DNA of 64,000 nucleotides from Chrysomallon squamiferum (Eukaryota; Mollusca; Gastropoda; Neomphalida; Peltospiridae): contig CM022668.1 in assembly GCA_012295275.1 (NCBI GenBank), positions 449,157-513,156 of the forward strand, written 5' to 3'. The position numbers were made by a program, and so were the translations under genes. The notes below the pieces were generated by a model. The model saw only the letters and a program-made list of their open reading frames with translations, was not told the origin of the DNA and did no database searches. This document shows, in pieces, positions 54,601-64,000 of this stretch (position 1 is the stretch's first letter; each line of letters starts with the position of its first letter).

Positions 54601-56093
54601 ATATCTCTATTGTAAGTAGAATGGATCTGTACTGTTTCCATATTATTTACATTGAAAATAATTAGCAAAAAATTAGATGGTTCAGGTTTTATTTGTAACT
54701 GTAATAATATTTTCTGTATTGTGCAAAAAAAAAGATATATTTTTAAAAGCCTAGCATATATCACTGAATTTGTTAAATTTATTGTACATTTATTTTTATT
54801 TATCAGTGGTTTATTCCTTATTTTAGTCAGTCAATTTATTAATTTATTAATTTGATGGACATAATAATAGATGGGAATCATAATTAAATTCTATTATTTA
54901 TTTCCTTACATTATTCAGGTGTCTATGGTCATTGTTATTTTTTTTATTAACCTACTACTAATGATGATTAAATTCCAGGCATTTGTGGACAGTAATCCAG
55001 ATATGAAGTGGTGTCCGTATCCTGGCTGTGCTCGAGCTGTCAAACTACCAGATCTGGATAACTCTTCAGCTAATCCGGGTCGAATGAGAATCCCCAGTGA
55101 TACATCTCGAGGTGTTGACTGTGGCAATGGTCATTATTTCTGCTGGTAAATAAATTTATTTATTTGTAAAATAAACTGATTTATATACCTTAATATTATC
55201 TGTAAAATAAATAATTTACGTAAATATTATTTAATAAAAGTGAGGTTTATTTTTGTATGTGATTGAGTACTTGCATGGTTGTTTACTTGTGACTATTTAC
55301 TACATATGTAAGGGTATAAAAATAAAACTCATGTAATTATACGAAGTGACATTAAAATTTGTTCATTTTAATTTACATCTAAAGATGTAATTTTCCTGTG
55401 AAATCTTTTTTCTTTTTTTTTAACTTTGTTAGTTTTGCTTTTCTCTTAGTAAAATGTGGTATTTTATTATAATTGCAGGGAATGTTACGGAGATTCTCAT
55501 GAACCATGTAGTTGTCAGAATTGGGTTAAATGGACACAAAAGATAGCAGAAATCAAACCAGAACAGCGTACATTTAATTGAGAATATTTTTTAATTGAAT
55601 CTTTTGACTCTGCTTTCAGTATCTGACAACCTAATATGATTTGATTAAAAAAAAACCATGTATTTAATTTTGAATATTTAAAAAATTTCTCATAATCCAA
55701 AAAATTTGATTATACTGGATACAGTATATTTGTAGATTAAATATTGTTTTAAGAATCTTAATACTTAGATATTTAATTTATTTCATGACAAAAACTAGTA
55801 CATTTTTAATTTTATCTGAATGTTTCTATAAGTGTTTATATGTATTGTTTTATCTATGTATTTATTACATCAGTTAAAATAACATTAAACATTTATACAA
55901 AGATTTTGTCATTGTCAAAAGTAGTGAATGGAACGGATGAAGAGACAGAATCTGCAGCTAACTGTTTGTGGCTGGTAACAAATTCCAAAGCCTGTCCAAA
56001 CTGCAAATCTCCCATACAGAAGAATGAAGGCTGTAACCATATGAAGTGTTCCAAAGTAATTTTTAAACTTTTATATGTTACAGTTTGTCTCAG

Positions 56094-56125
<32 letters not shown>

Positions 56126-57613
56126 GGATATAATTATTTCTATTTGTATTTTCACAGTGTAAATATGACTTTTGCTGGGTGTGTTTGGAACAGTGGAAGA
56201 GACATAACTCTAGTACAGGTGGTTACTTCAAGTGTAATCGCTATGAGGCTGTTAAAAAGGTGGAGGATAAAACTGCTCAGATGGTTTCTGAGGTAGATAT
56301 CAATCATTATATAACTTTGTTGTTGCATACTAAATATGTGTCTTTGATATTACATAGAAAATGTATGACTGTACATATTTATGTTACAATATAGCCATTA
56401 AAGAAAAAAGGTTTGTTTTACTTGTTACTTTCAGGCAGAAGAAAGAAATACAAAAATGCAGGAGTTGAACCGTTTTGTACACTACTACACTCGTTTTAAA
56501 AACCATGAAAACAGTTACAAGGTAAAACAATCAAGCAGAATGTGTCATATTTTATATCAGATCTGAAGGAGTTTCATTATAAATATTGTAAAAACAGAAT
56601 TACCTAATTTACAAAGATTAATATTACTTTTCAAACTGATAAAACATTATTAAAAATATAAATAAATAAATATATATATATGTCTATTCACACACATACA
56701 CACATGTAAAATAATACTGATTTTGAATCAGATTTGTTACTTACTTATTAAAAATGTAAATAGTTTATATTTTCGTTAATAAGAACTAAAGACAATCAAA
56801 GATAAAATTTATTTATTGTAAACTATTATGATTTACAGTTAGAAGAGCCATTGTTAAAGACAGCTAAAGACAAAATGATGAAACTGGCAGAAGCAGTCAC
56901 TGACTCGGGTATGAGTTAACTGTTAATAATTCATATATGTTAATAGGACAGTTCAGATGCTATTTTCTAAGTATAAAAATGTGAGAGAACATTATTTATA
57001 GCAGTAACCTGAAGTATAACAAGTCCAAGGAACACTGGTCCTTTTAATGTTTCAGTGTGTTATCAGTGACAGTGCATGCAGTTTCCTTGTTGATGATGAA
57101 TTTAATATTTGTTTTATAAAGGGTACCTTGAAAATATATAAAATGTATTTAAACTATTCAAATATATCTTCATGTTTTTTAAATGTATTCCTGATCATGG
57201 GAATATAAAAAATTTACAATTTCTGTAAATGATACTATAAATATACTGGAAAGTTACCATTTGTTCATTAAATCTCTAAAACACATAATATTGTGTTATG
57301 GTGTTTTCAGCAACAGCCAATGCAGAGACAAAGTTTGTGGAAGATGCAGTACATCAGCTGCTGAAAGCAAGACGAGTTTTGAGATGTTCCTATGTTTATG
57401 CTTTTTACTTAGATGGACCTGGTTACAAGAAAATAGTCTTTGAATTCATGCAGGTGAAATAAAATTCTGATTGTATTTAATTGCCATGAAAATGAACTAT
57501 ATGTTGTATTACATTGTAACTAAGTATTTGTTCAGGTGTCTCTCTCTCTCTCTCTCTCTGTTTCTTTCTCTCTCTCTCTCCGTCTCTGGTCTCTCTCTCT
57601 CCCTGATCCTCTC

Positions 57614-57655
<42 letters not shown>

Positions 57656-60600
57656 GTATTTTTATATTTGTTTGAATCTGATCCTTGGACAATCAAATAC
57701 ACATACATATTTAGGTTAATCTATTCATTGCAGTAGCTTACCAGTTGTTTTCCTTTTTTCTTACATTTACAAGTAAGTAAATAAATCTATTATGCAATTT
57801 ATGTGTGTCTGACAGACAGAACTAGAGGAGTGTACAGAGATTCTCTCACAGATGGTCAATCGGCTCTATCTGCGAACTCCACGTAAGAAAATTATTGACC
57901 AGGCTCATGTCGTGAAGAGAAAGAGGCTGGAATTTATCACTGCCATTTCCAAAGGTCTTGTACCTCCTGAGACTCCCCCTTCACTCAGAAAGAAGAGAAA
58001 GAAGAAATATAGCATGGAGATGGAAGATGTGAGTGAATGACCAAACAAAATAGCAAATGAATATGTAAATGAAGAAGTAAAAATGAAGTAGATTAACAAA
58101 ATGATTGAAGACTAAAAACAAATAGAGTGAATAAAAAAAAGAGAATGGAGAGAGTGAACAAAATAAAATGTTTGTATAATAATATTTCAACATGTTATTA
58201 TGTGTTAGATATAACTCTTTTAAAATGATAAATATAAAAATAAAAAACAAAGTAATATAATTTAATTAGTATAAGACAATTCTACATTTATATATAGGAA
58301 GATCTAAGGAAGGCAATCCTGGCTTCAATACAGGATGTAGACCCTGCTAATCCTTGGATTAAAGATGCATCAGGAAGACACACAAATGTGATGGCTTATC
58401 TTGACTGGCCTGCCGATGATTCAGATGATTCAGATGCAGAACTTACACTAGCTCATCTGAGAATTCATGGTCAGTGTATTGCTAGTATCTGATAAAGTTA
58501 TAATGCTTATTCTAGTTTTTTTAATTTATTTGGTTCGGTGTAGCTATAAATGCATATTGGTTGTATTTAGTTGCACTGATATGTTATTCTCTGCATACAG
58601 GTAATCAAATAGGTTTGAGTTTGTATTTATTTAAGTTGTGATAAACAGATATGTTAATGTTATATATTTATGTATCTGTTTACTTATTTGATTAATTTGT
58701 CAGAAGAATTTTGGATGTTGAACAATATTATATTTTTCTTTGCTATGTTATTATATATATTGTGGATAATGTGATGGGAAAAAATTCACAATTACTACAG
58801 TTTCTTTATTTATTTATTTATTGTTTTTAGGTAAATGTCATCGTACTGGCTGTACACGGCCAAGAGCTCCAAATCCACGGACAGGAGAAATTCACAATTA
58901 CTGTAGTCTGTACTGTCAGAGATGTGACGAGGAAGAGAAACTTGAACAGGAACAGTCGGGTATTCAAGATTTATCTTCTTTTTTTTATATCATTCAAGTG
59001 AAAAATGCAAATTATTGTAAGATTGTTTCTGAAACTGAAATTCTTAGATTTAAAAATATTTTTAACCAGATTATTAGGATTATTTTTAAAACTGAAATTA
59101 TGGGTTTTTTTCTTTAAAAAGAAAATTTATATGTATAACTAAATATTTATTTATTTATTTCATATTAAGAAGAAATACCTGAAGTTATTTTAGATGAACA
59201 CATGGATTTATGTTTTTTTTTCTTTAAAAAGAAAATTTATATGTATAACTAAATATTTATTTATTTATTTCATATTAAGAAGAAATACCTGAAGTTATTT
59301 TAGATGAACACATGGATTTACTTCGAGCTCTGGAAATGTCAAGACTTCAGTTTCTCCGAGATGCCGGATTGATCCATGTACCTGACAGAGACAGGTAATC
59401 TAAACCTAGCCTTTTGTAATACATGACTGTAACAGGTGCAAACAGTCTGATAGTTAAATGAAAAAAATTATTCATTTTATTAAATATGATTGATACAATA
59501 CAAGTAAATTGTATTCTAATACAGTCTATATCTTATCTTATTGTCATATGATAGTATGTAACATAGTAAATATCATCTTTATAAATACAAATATAGTTGA
59601 CATAATTATAGAAAATGAATCCATGTGTTCTACTTTCAGTAACTGATGACAGAAAAATAGTAAAGTTTGACTTTTTGAAACTAATACAGTGGTACTTTGA
59701 CTTACGAGTTTAATTTGTTTCATGGCAAGCTCATAACTGAATTTGCTCGTATATCAAATCAGTTATCCCAACTGAAATTTATTGAAATATCATTAATCCA
59801 TTCCAGGCTCCAAAAACGCACCCCAATTTTTGGTAAAATGTTTTTAGATAATAAAAATGTATTTGTAAATGACAAATATTGTATAAAAAAACAAAATAAA
59901 AGAGAATGTAAATAAATTTATTGGTTTTCTAAAGTGTAGAGGGTTATGGTTTCTTCATCTTTTCATGGATAGAGGTCCACAGCTTAGAAATTATTTTAAC
60001 ACCTTTTGCTAGAGTTATAGCTTTTGTTGACTCCTTCTGCTTCAGTATGGTACATATGGTAGAAGTACTTCGCTTGTACTGCCTAGCCAAGTCGACTACA
60101 TGCACACGTCACATTTTTTTCTATGTTTTTCTTCTTCTCAACACTGACCTTTGCACTCATTTTCTTAGGATCCATGGTCATGGATCCATGGAAATTTGAC
60201 AAAAAACTGCACAAAATGCAAGCACAACACAATAGAGATCCTTCCATGGCAACCACATGAAGCAAACAAGTGAGATGCAGGATGCTGGGCTGATGTTGTG
60301 TTGTTTGTTGTGCCAACTAGCTTGTAACTCAGATTTTGGCTCGGAGCTCGAAGCAAAAATTTGGTCAGGCGACTGCTTGTAACTCAGAAAACTCATAAGT
60401 TGGTGCACTCGTATGTCAGGGTATCACTGTATTTAAATAACATTTCACTGTAAAAATGTATTACTTTTCAGTGAAGTAGGAATTGTGGATAAATCTAAAG
60501 AAAAAAGTCCTGTAAGACCAAGATCCAACTCTGAGAGTTTGCCAATGAAATCAGATTTGACACCAATGGAAAAACTTGACCAGGAGTTACAGAGGGTCTT

Positions 60601-62344
60601 AGATCTCAGTTCCACAATTAACAAAGGTTTTTGTTTTTTTTTGTCTTTTATTGACTAAGCCTCAAAGTTTTTAAATGTATGTTTAGTGGACACTGATTTT
60701 ATGGTTAAACTACAGTGTGAGACTTGAAAATCAGAAGATCAGTTCTCATCAGTACATCATTTCTGTTTCCAGCCATGATATATATTTTTCTGTTTATTGA
60801 TTGGTGCTTGTAAAGTATCTCTTCCTGCTAATTAAATTAATATATGTACAGTGTAACAACAGTTGGCTTTGTCTCTTCTTATATGTCAATATTAAACAAT
60901 TTCACTGAGGTTTAGTTTAATCTTTGAACTCGGGACTGAATAAACAGTATATAACTTTGTTTTAAATCTTTCTTTTTTCTAATTCCAGCTCCAGAATCTT
61001 TGTAAATACAGAGTTTGTTAAGGTTTTTTCATTATTAATTGTACAATATCTGTTCTAGATTCTGAGTCACCGGTCACATTGCAGGTGGATGTACCAATGA
61101 GAATTGATACTAAGTGTAGTGGTCAACATAACAGAAAGTTCAGTGGGAGTCGATTTGAAGAGACAATGTCGACACTAGTACCACGAGTGCCCAACAAAAG
61201 CGTTGAAGATTTGTACTGTGTGGATGCCACTCTCCACCCTCCAACCTGCTCTTGTGACAAGTGTGTCGAAAGTCTTGGTGCCTATGCAGGTGCTGGGGTG
61301 GGTATGAGTGAACTCGAAAGCGACAGTCCCACTTCAGATAGCAATACATTTGGGATTATCAAAGATTTATCCGTATCAAATATTCATGCATTTGAAGATG
61401 ACAAAACAAGGGAATTTCTTTCAAAGGATTTTGCATCATTGTTTCATAAAACCCAGTTGAAGCTGTTGACCAGTCAGACAAGCTGTAAGAATGGTGGGAA
61501 GATCCTGGCGGCAAACACCCCCATTGAAGATGACAGTGTAGCTGGTGTCCTTGCAAGTCCTCAATCAGATATGCCAGCCACAACAATGGATCTGTGGCGG
61601 CCATGTACAACATCATCACTTTCAAACAGCATCGTATCAGTGCAGTCTGACAGCACAAATTTTGCTGAAGTTGCCAATGAGCAGTGCTCCTCTACAGGTG
61701 TGGATATCATGAAAACATCAGGGGTTGAAATCCAAAGCATTGACATTGAAATGGCCAGTGAAGGAAATACTGAAACAGTTTCTTTTAAAAATGAAACCAA
61801 AAATAACGAAGATTTAGATCTGGATGAAAATGGTGAACCATTTGCTTCAGTAAGGAGGTCTGATGCTGACCTGAAGATAGAGTCATCAGCAAGATCAGGT
61901 CAGGAGTTACACACTGAATCAGCCACTGATTCTTCTCTGGATTCAGCAAAGACACCTGAAGACAGCGGCAGTTCAAGTCACCAAACATCAGCTTTGGTAA
62001 ATGAATGTGAGAATTATTTTACCAAACATTCATCACTGCTGGAAATGGCTGAAAACCTTGTACAGATGACAGAAGCTATGAGTTACCAGATTCAAGCTAC
62101 AAACATTGAAAACTATCCACTTGGACAGACATATGAATCTACTGAAGATTGTGTTAGCTTTGTTGAAGATGTGCAATCAGTTTTAGATATAGTCAGACCA
62201 TGTGACAGCAGTAAAGACGTTCTGGCTTCAGGAACAGAAACAGAAACTGAAAAATCAGACACTAAACCACAGGTTAAGAAAAAATCTACAAAAACCAAGT
62301 CAGAAAAAAAGAAGAAGAAAGAACCACAGTCTTTTTTTGTATGA
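45640..62344 (+). CDS. ANKIB1: Ankyrin repeat and IBR domain protein 1 (RBR E3 ubiquitin ligase)
   Basis: I reconstruct 22 coding exons: 45640-45827, 46059-46266, 46544-46600, 47134-47259, 47461-47514, 47912-48029, 52196-52371, 52877-52965, 53248-53392, 54979-55145, 55479-55567, 55922-56055, 56158-56292, 56435-56521, 56839-56908, 57311-57453, 57816-58028, 58298-58469, 58831-58959, 59280-59394, 60472-60626 and 61059-62344. The frame is continuous (4,056 nt, 1,351 aa). The N-terminus [10 protein letters not shown] is a good N-myristoylation site. Ankyrin repeats lie at about 47-80 and 133-190. The RBR runs from about 310 to 562: RING1 from Cys310, then IBR, then RING2 with catalytic Cys510 (NEGCNHMKC). 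The ARI-type tail follows. UIM-like helices lie near 734-746 and 846-857, with a Cys cluster at 793-822. RBR ligases receive ubiquitin on the RING2 cysteine before passing it to substrate. The human protein is about 1,089 aa. Substrates are unknown. Confidence 0.95.
48401..51214. mobile_element. 2.8-kb DNA transposon with ~600-bp terminal inverted repeats (ANKIB1 intron 6)
   Basis: The left end begins TAGGGTCATTCCGTGTCAAA and the right end is its reverse complement, with TA outside both. Inverted homology extends inward over about 48401-49031 and 50608-51214, including TGACCTTTTGACCTTTG-type words and TAGGCCTACA. The right arm also contains a second copy of a 46-bp piece (50563-50608 against 50766-50815). 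The unique core of about 1.6 kb holds remnants of a coding region (see 49080-49696). I cannot assign a superfamily from sequence alone. Confidence 0.9.
49080..49696 (-). pseudogene. Remnant of a transposon-encoded zinc-binding protein
   Basis: On the minus strand, a 133-aa open frame (49696-49295) contains [37 protein letters not shown] and [18 protein letters not shown]. About 110 bp further on, the same strand reads [17 protein letters not shown] and KDTVSI before a stop. These two parts resemble, in order, the Cys-rich N-terminus and a downstream conserved box of a repeat-encoded protein family that I recall from hydra, molluscs and other invertebrates. The linker is broken and the C-terminal half is missing, so the copy cannot be functional. 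Family naming is from memory and uncertain. Confidence 0.6.
53650..54197. mobile_element. Deletion derivative of the long-inverted-repeat element (ANKIB1 intron 9)
   Basis: It begins GGGTCATTCCATGTCAAATC and ends with the reverse complement of a near-identical sequence. Its arms match those of the 48401-51214 element, but the whole coding core and part of the left arm are gone, leaving 548 bp that can fold on itself. Confidence 0.88.
56095..56121. repeat. (TC)n microsatellite in ANKIB1 intron 12
   Basis: A short TC run just after the exon 12 donor and about 40 bp before the exon 13 acceptor. It may add to the pyrimidine-rich context of this very short intron (102 bp). Confidence 0.8.
57537..57656. 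repeat. Interrupted (TC)n microsatellite in ANKIB1 intron 16
   Basis: About 120 bp of TC-rich sequence with interruptions, upstream of exon 17. The ORFs in it are Leu-Ser or Arg-Glu repeats and not genes. Confidence 0.92.
59107..59326 (+). repeat. 110-bp tandem duplication spanning the acceptor and start of ANKIB1 exon 20
   Basis: TCTTTAAAAAGAAAATTTAT occurs at 59111 and 59221, and the two 110-bp copies are identical through CACATGGATTTA. Each contains the intron end (TATTTCATATTAAG) and the first 14 or so codons of exon 20 ([13 protein letters not shown]). Only the right copy continues into the rest of the exon. Splicing to the left acceptor (exon from 59170) would read the same first residues, then Cys, a Phe run and a stop. 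Confidence 0.93.
59687..60429 (-). mobile_element. Tigger/pogo-like non-autonomous transposon, copy 3 (ANKIB1 intron 20)
   Basis: This is the best-bounded copy: 743 bp, starting CAGTGGTACTTTGACTTACG, ending in its imperfect reverse complement, with TA on both sides (59685-59686 and 60430-60431). The minus-strand ORF opens [16 protein letters not shown], but an internal deletion removes the helix-turn-helix. It ends only about 40 bp before the exon 21 acceptor. Confidence 0.92.
61059..62344 (+). other. Long C-terminal coding exon of ANKIB1
   Basis: This 428-codon final exon follows Gly/Asp split across the junction. After a short Cys-containing patch ([12 protein letters not shown]) it is Ser/Thr/Asp/Glu-rich with no recognised domain. 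It ends in a lysine-rich run ([16 protein letters not shown]) and the hydrophobic tail SFFV. The vertebrate tail is also disordered and acidic but shorter. The terminal FFV could serve as a PDZ ligand; that is speculation. Confidence 0.8.
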
Positions 62345-64000
62345 CAGATTCTGAGAAATTCTTTTCTGGGGATGTATATATCTTTTAGAGTTATTTAATA
62401 ACTGCTTTTTAGGTCTTTCACCAAAAAATGAAGAAAAAAAAAAGAGTAAAATTAGAACAAAGTGATGTGAAATTTTAAAATGGTGATGTGATTTTTATGT
62501 GTTTCCTTTTGTTGTGTGTGTGTGTGTGTGTGTTATTAGCAGTAATTAATGATTATTATTATCACTCTTATTATTTATTATTACTTAACTATTAATTATA
62601 ATAATTACTAACTGCGAATTACTATTTTAGTATATTATCATCATTTTGGTAAATATTTGTTAATTTTATTTATTTATTTATTAATTTAATATTTTTACTT
62701 ATTTTTCTAAACTATATGAAATGTTGTATATTTTCATTGTTGCCTTGTTCCATGTCCAAAGATTTTGCCTGTTTATCATATCCTTAATTATTAAACAATT
62801 AGACAGTTATTACCTAATAAATCAGTTTAATTTGCTGAGGTCGGTGCCTGATAAACAAATACTGCATCTTGATCAGTAAATAGATCATACCTTTAGCAAT
62901 GCAGGATCAAAGGTGTATCTCATTAGATATAGTTTATTATAAACATAAACAGTTTCATAAAATTGTACAATTAAAAAAATGTTAAAAATTAAATAAAAAA
63001 AATATTAAAAAATTAATATAATTTATGAGAATAAATTTAAAGAGAAAAAAATAAGAAATAATAAATAAATCTGATTAAATGCGAATTATTTAAATTAAAT
63101 GAAACATGAATTTATTGATACCAGATCATATACAATTATTTTAATGTTGATTATAACAAAGTATTGTATATAAATTATAATCAACTATAATCATTACCTA
63201 TCGAAAATAAAAAAGGAAAAAGGGAGGTTACTGTATAAATCAGCATGGAAATCTTTTGTAATCACAGAAAGTAAAAATTATATCTGTATTACATGTGTGA
63301 TAATTTAACACTTAGACTTACAAAATGAAAATGTTTGTTGAGATATTCACAATTTTTTTGTAGTTTTACAGTTTTATTAATTGATTTCTAAAATTTGTTC
63401 TTTTTTTCTTCTTTTTACTTATTATTATTATAATTTGTTAATAGTTTTTTTCTTCTTTTTAATATTTTTTTTTACCATAATCAAAATTCAGACTTAGAGA
63501 GTCATTGTTTATAAACATATTTTTTTATCCTTTCTGAGTTACGTTGTAGCTCAGCTTTAAGAAAAATGAAAGGACAAAACTTATCTTCACATTTTAAAAT
63601 ACAAAAATATAGTAGTAGAAATAGTTTATCATCTTAAATATTAATCCACTATTTTGCATTTCCAGTCTTAAAACTTAGAATTTTTGTAATTTTTTCTTCT
63701 TTTTTGTTTTATAAATGAAATATATAAATATTTATACAGGTCCTAAGAAGATAAATTAATATACTGACAATAATTTAATATTTGAAATGAAATTTTAAAT
63801 ACTAATAGTGTGCAATATTAAGGTTAATTAATATTCATAGGTTACCAAAAATATTAGGGATCATATTATAATTAATTCATATTCAGTACTAATGGGAAAT
63901 ATAAGGTTAAGGAATAAAATCTTAAATATTAACTGTACACTATATTAATATTAAGTATTATCAGTAATGTACAAAAAATAGTTTATGACAATCTGGGCTA
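62345..64000. other. ANKIB1 3' UTR and AT-rich downstream flank
   Basis: A GT microsatellite sits at about 62,513-62,532 and the first clear AATAAA is at 62816-62821, a plausible poly(A) site about 470 bp past the stop. Beyond it I see only AT-rich sequence without genes or transposon ends. Confidence 0.55.
62816..62821 (+). terminator. Candidate ANKIB1 poly(A) signal
   Basis: AATAAA, about 470 bp past the ANKIB1 stop codon, followed by GT-rich sequence (GAGGTCGGTGCCTG) about 20 bp downstream, as expected of a cleavage site. Confidence 0.55.

Larger units (their letters stand above)
52877..56292 (+). other. RING1-IBR-RING2 catalytic module of ANKIB1 (exons 8-13)
   Basis: Exon 8 carries RING1 (CDICASSF, then [13 protein letters not shown]). 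Exon 9 carries CPAYDC and LQFDIK. Exons 10 and 11 carry the IBR ([28 protein letters not shown]). Exons 12 and 13 carry RING2 ([20 protein letters not shown] and [12 protein letters not shown]). All expected zinc ligands and the acceptor cysteine are present, so the ligase should be active. The exon 11 donor (GC|GTACAT) is weak; it was chosen because it alone keeps phase and yields KPEQLVNG, which aligns with vertebrate KPEELVG. Confidence 0.9.

Noticed and set aside
54871-55149. Independent 92-codon gene
   Set aside because: It is ANKIB1 exon 10 with intron sequence read through at its 5' end.
59107-59214. Left copy of the exon 20 start as the real exon
   Set aside because: It runs into a stop after about 27 codons, whereas the right copy joins in phase to exon 21 and the conserved tail.

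Overview
This is a eukaryotic, almost certainly invertebrate animal, nuclear window. It has AT-rich DNA, genes split by introns with GT-AG borders, abundant microsatellites and remnants of animal transposons (Tigger/pogo, mariner-like, a LINE). The gene set (TMEM41A, MALSU1, ANKIB1) is metazoan. The transposon types and the protein divergence suggest a mollusc, possibly a cephalopod; that is a judgement from family knowledge, not proven here.

Layout. 1-15,831: a 169-bp, CpG-rich satellite array (roughly 93 monomers), already running at the window's left edge, with higher-order repeated blocks in its right half. 15,832-18,330: a second, decayed repeat family with a unit near 520 bp. 18,340-20,180: a degenerate minisatellite (about 45-60 bp units). 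20,181-22,414: AT-rich spacer.

22,415-30,669: a head-to-head gene pair. TMEM41A (minus, 5 coding exons, 286 aa, VTT-domain ER membrane protein) and MALSU1 (plus, 4 coding exons, 306 aa, RsfS-family mitochondrial ribosome assembly factor) are separated by 1.7 kb that must hold both promoters. 30,670-37,623: gene-poor, with a LINE reverse-transcriptase fossil, microsatellites and short local repeats.

37,624-39,647: a Tigger-like element with an intact 87-aa helix-turn-helix ORF, then a single-coding-exon rhodopsin-like GPCR (minus, 313 aa) lacking most class A signature residues. 39,648-45,639: microsatellite-rich spacer with one 223-bp mariner-type miniature element.

45,640-62,344: ANKIB1 (plus), an RBR-type E3 ubiquitin ligase that I reconstructed as 22 coding exons and 1,351 aa with reading frame kept across every junction. 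Its introns carry a 2.8-kb transposon with inverted repeats of about 600 bp, a deletion derivative of it, and a Tigger copy. A recent 110-bp tandem duplication copies the splice acceptor and the start of exon 20. 62,345-64,000: 3' UTR and AT-rich flank.

The genes show no operon-like relationship; only the TMEM41A/MALSU1 pair is arranged so that shared regulation is plausible. The least ordinary parts are the satellite domain with its nested repeat tiers, the degenerate GPCR, the HTH-only Tigger family, and the zinc-binding/UIM section and exon duplication in ANKIB1.
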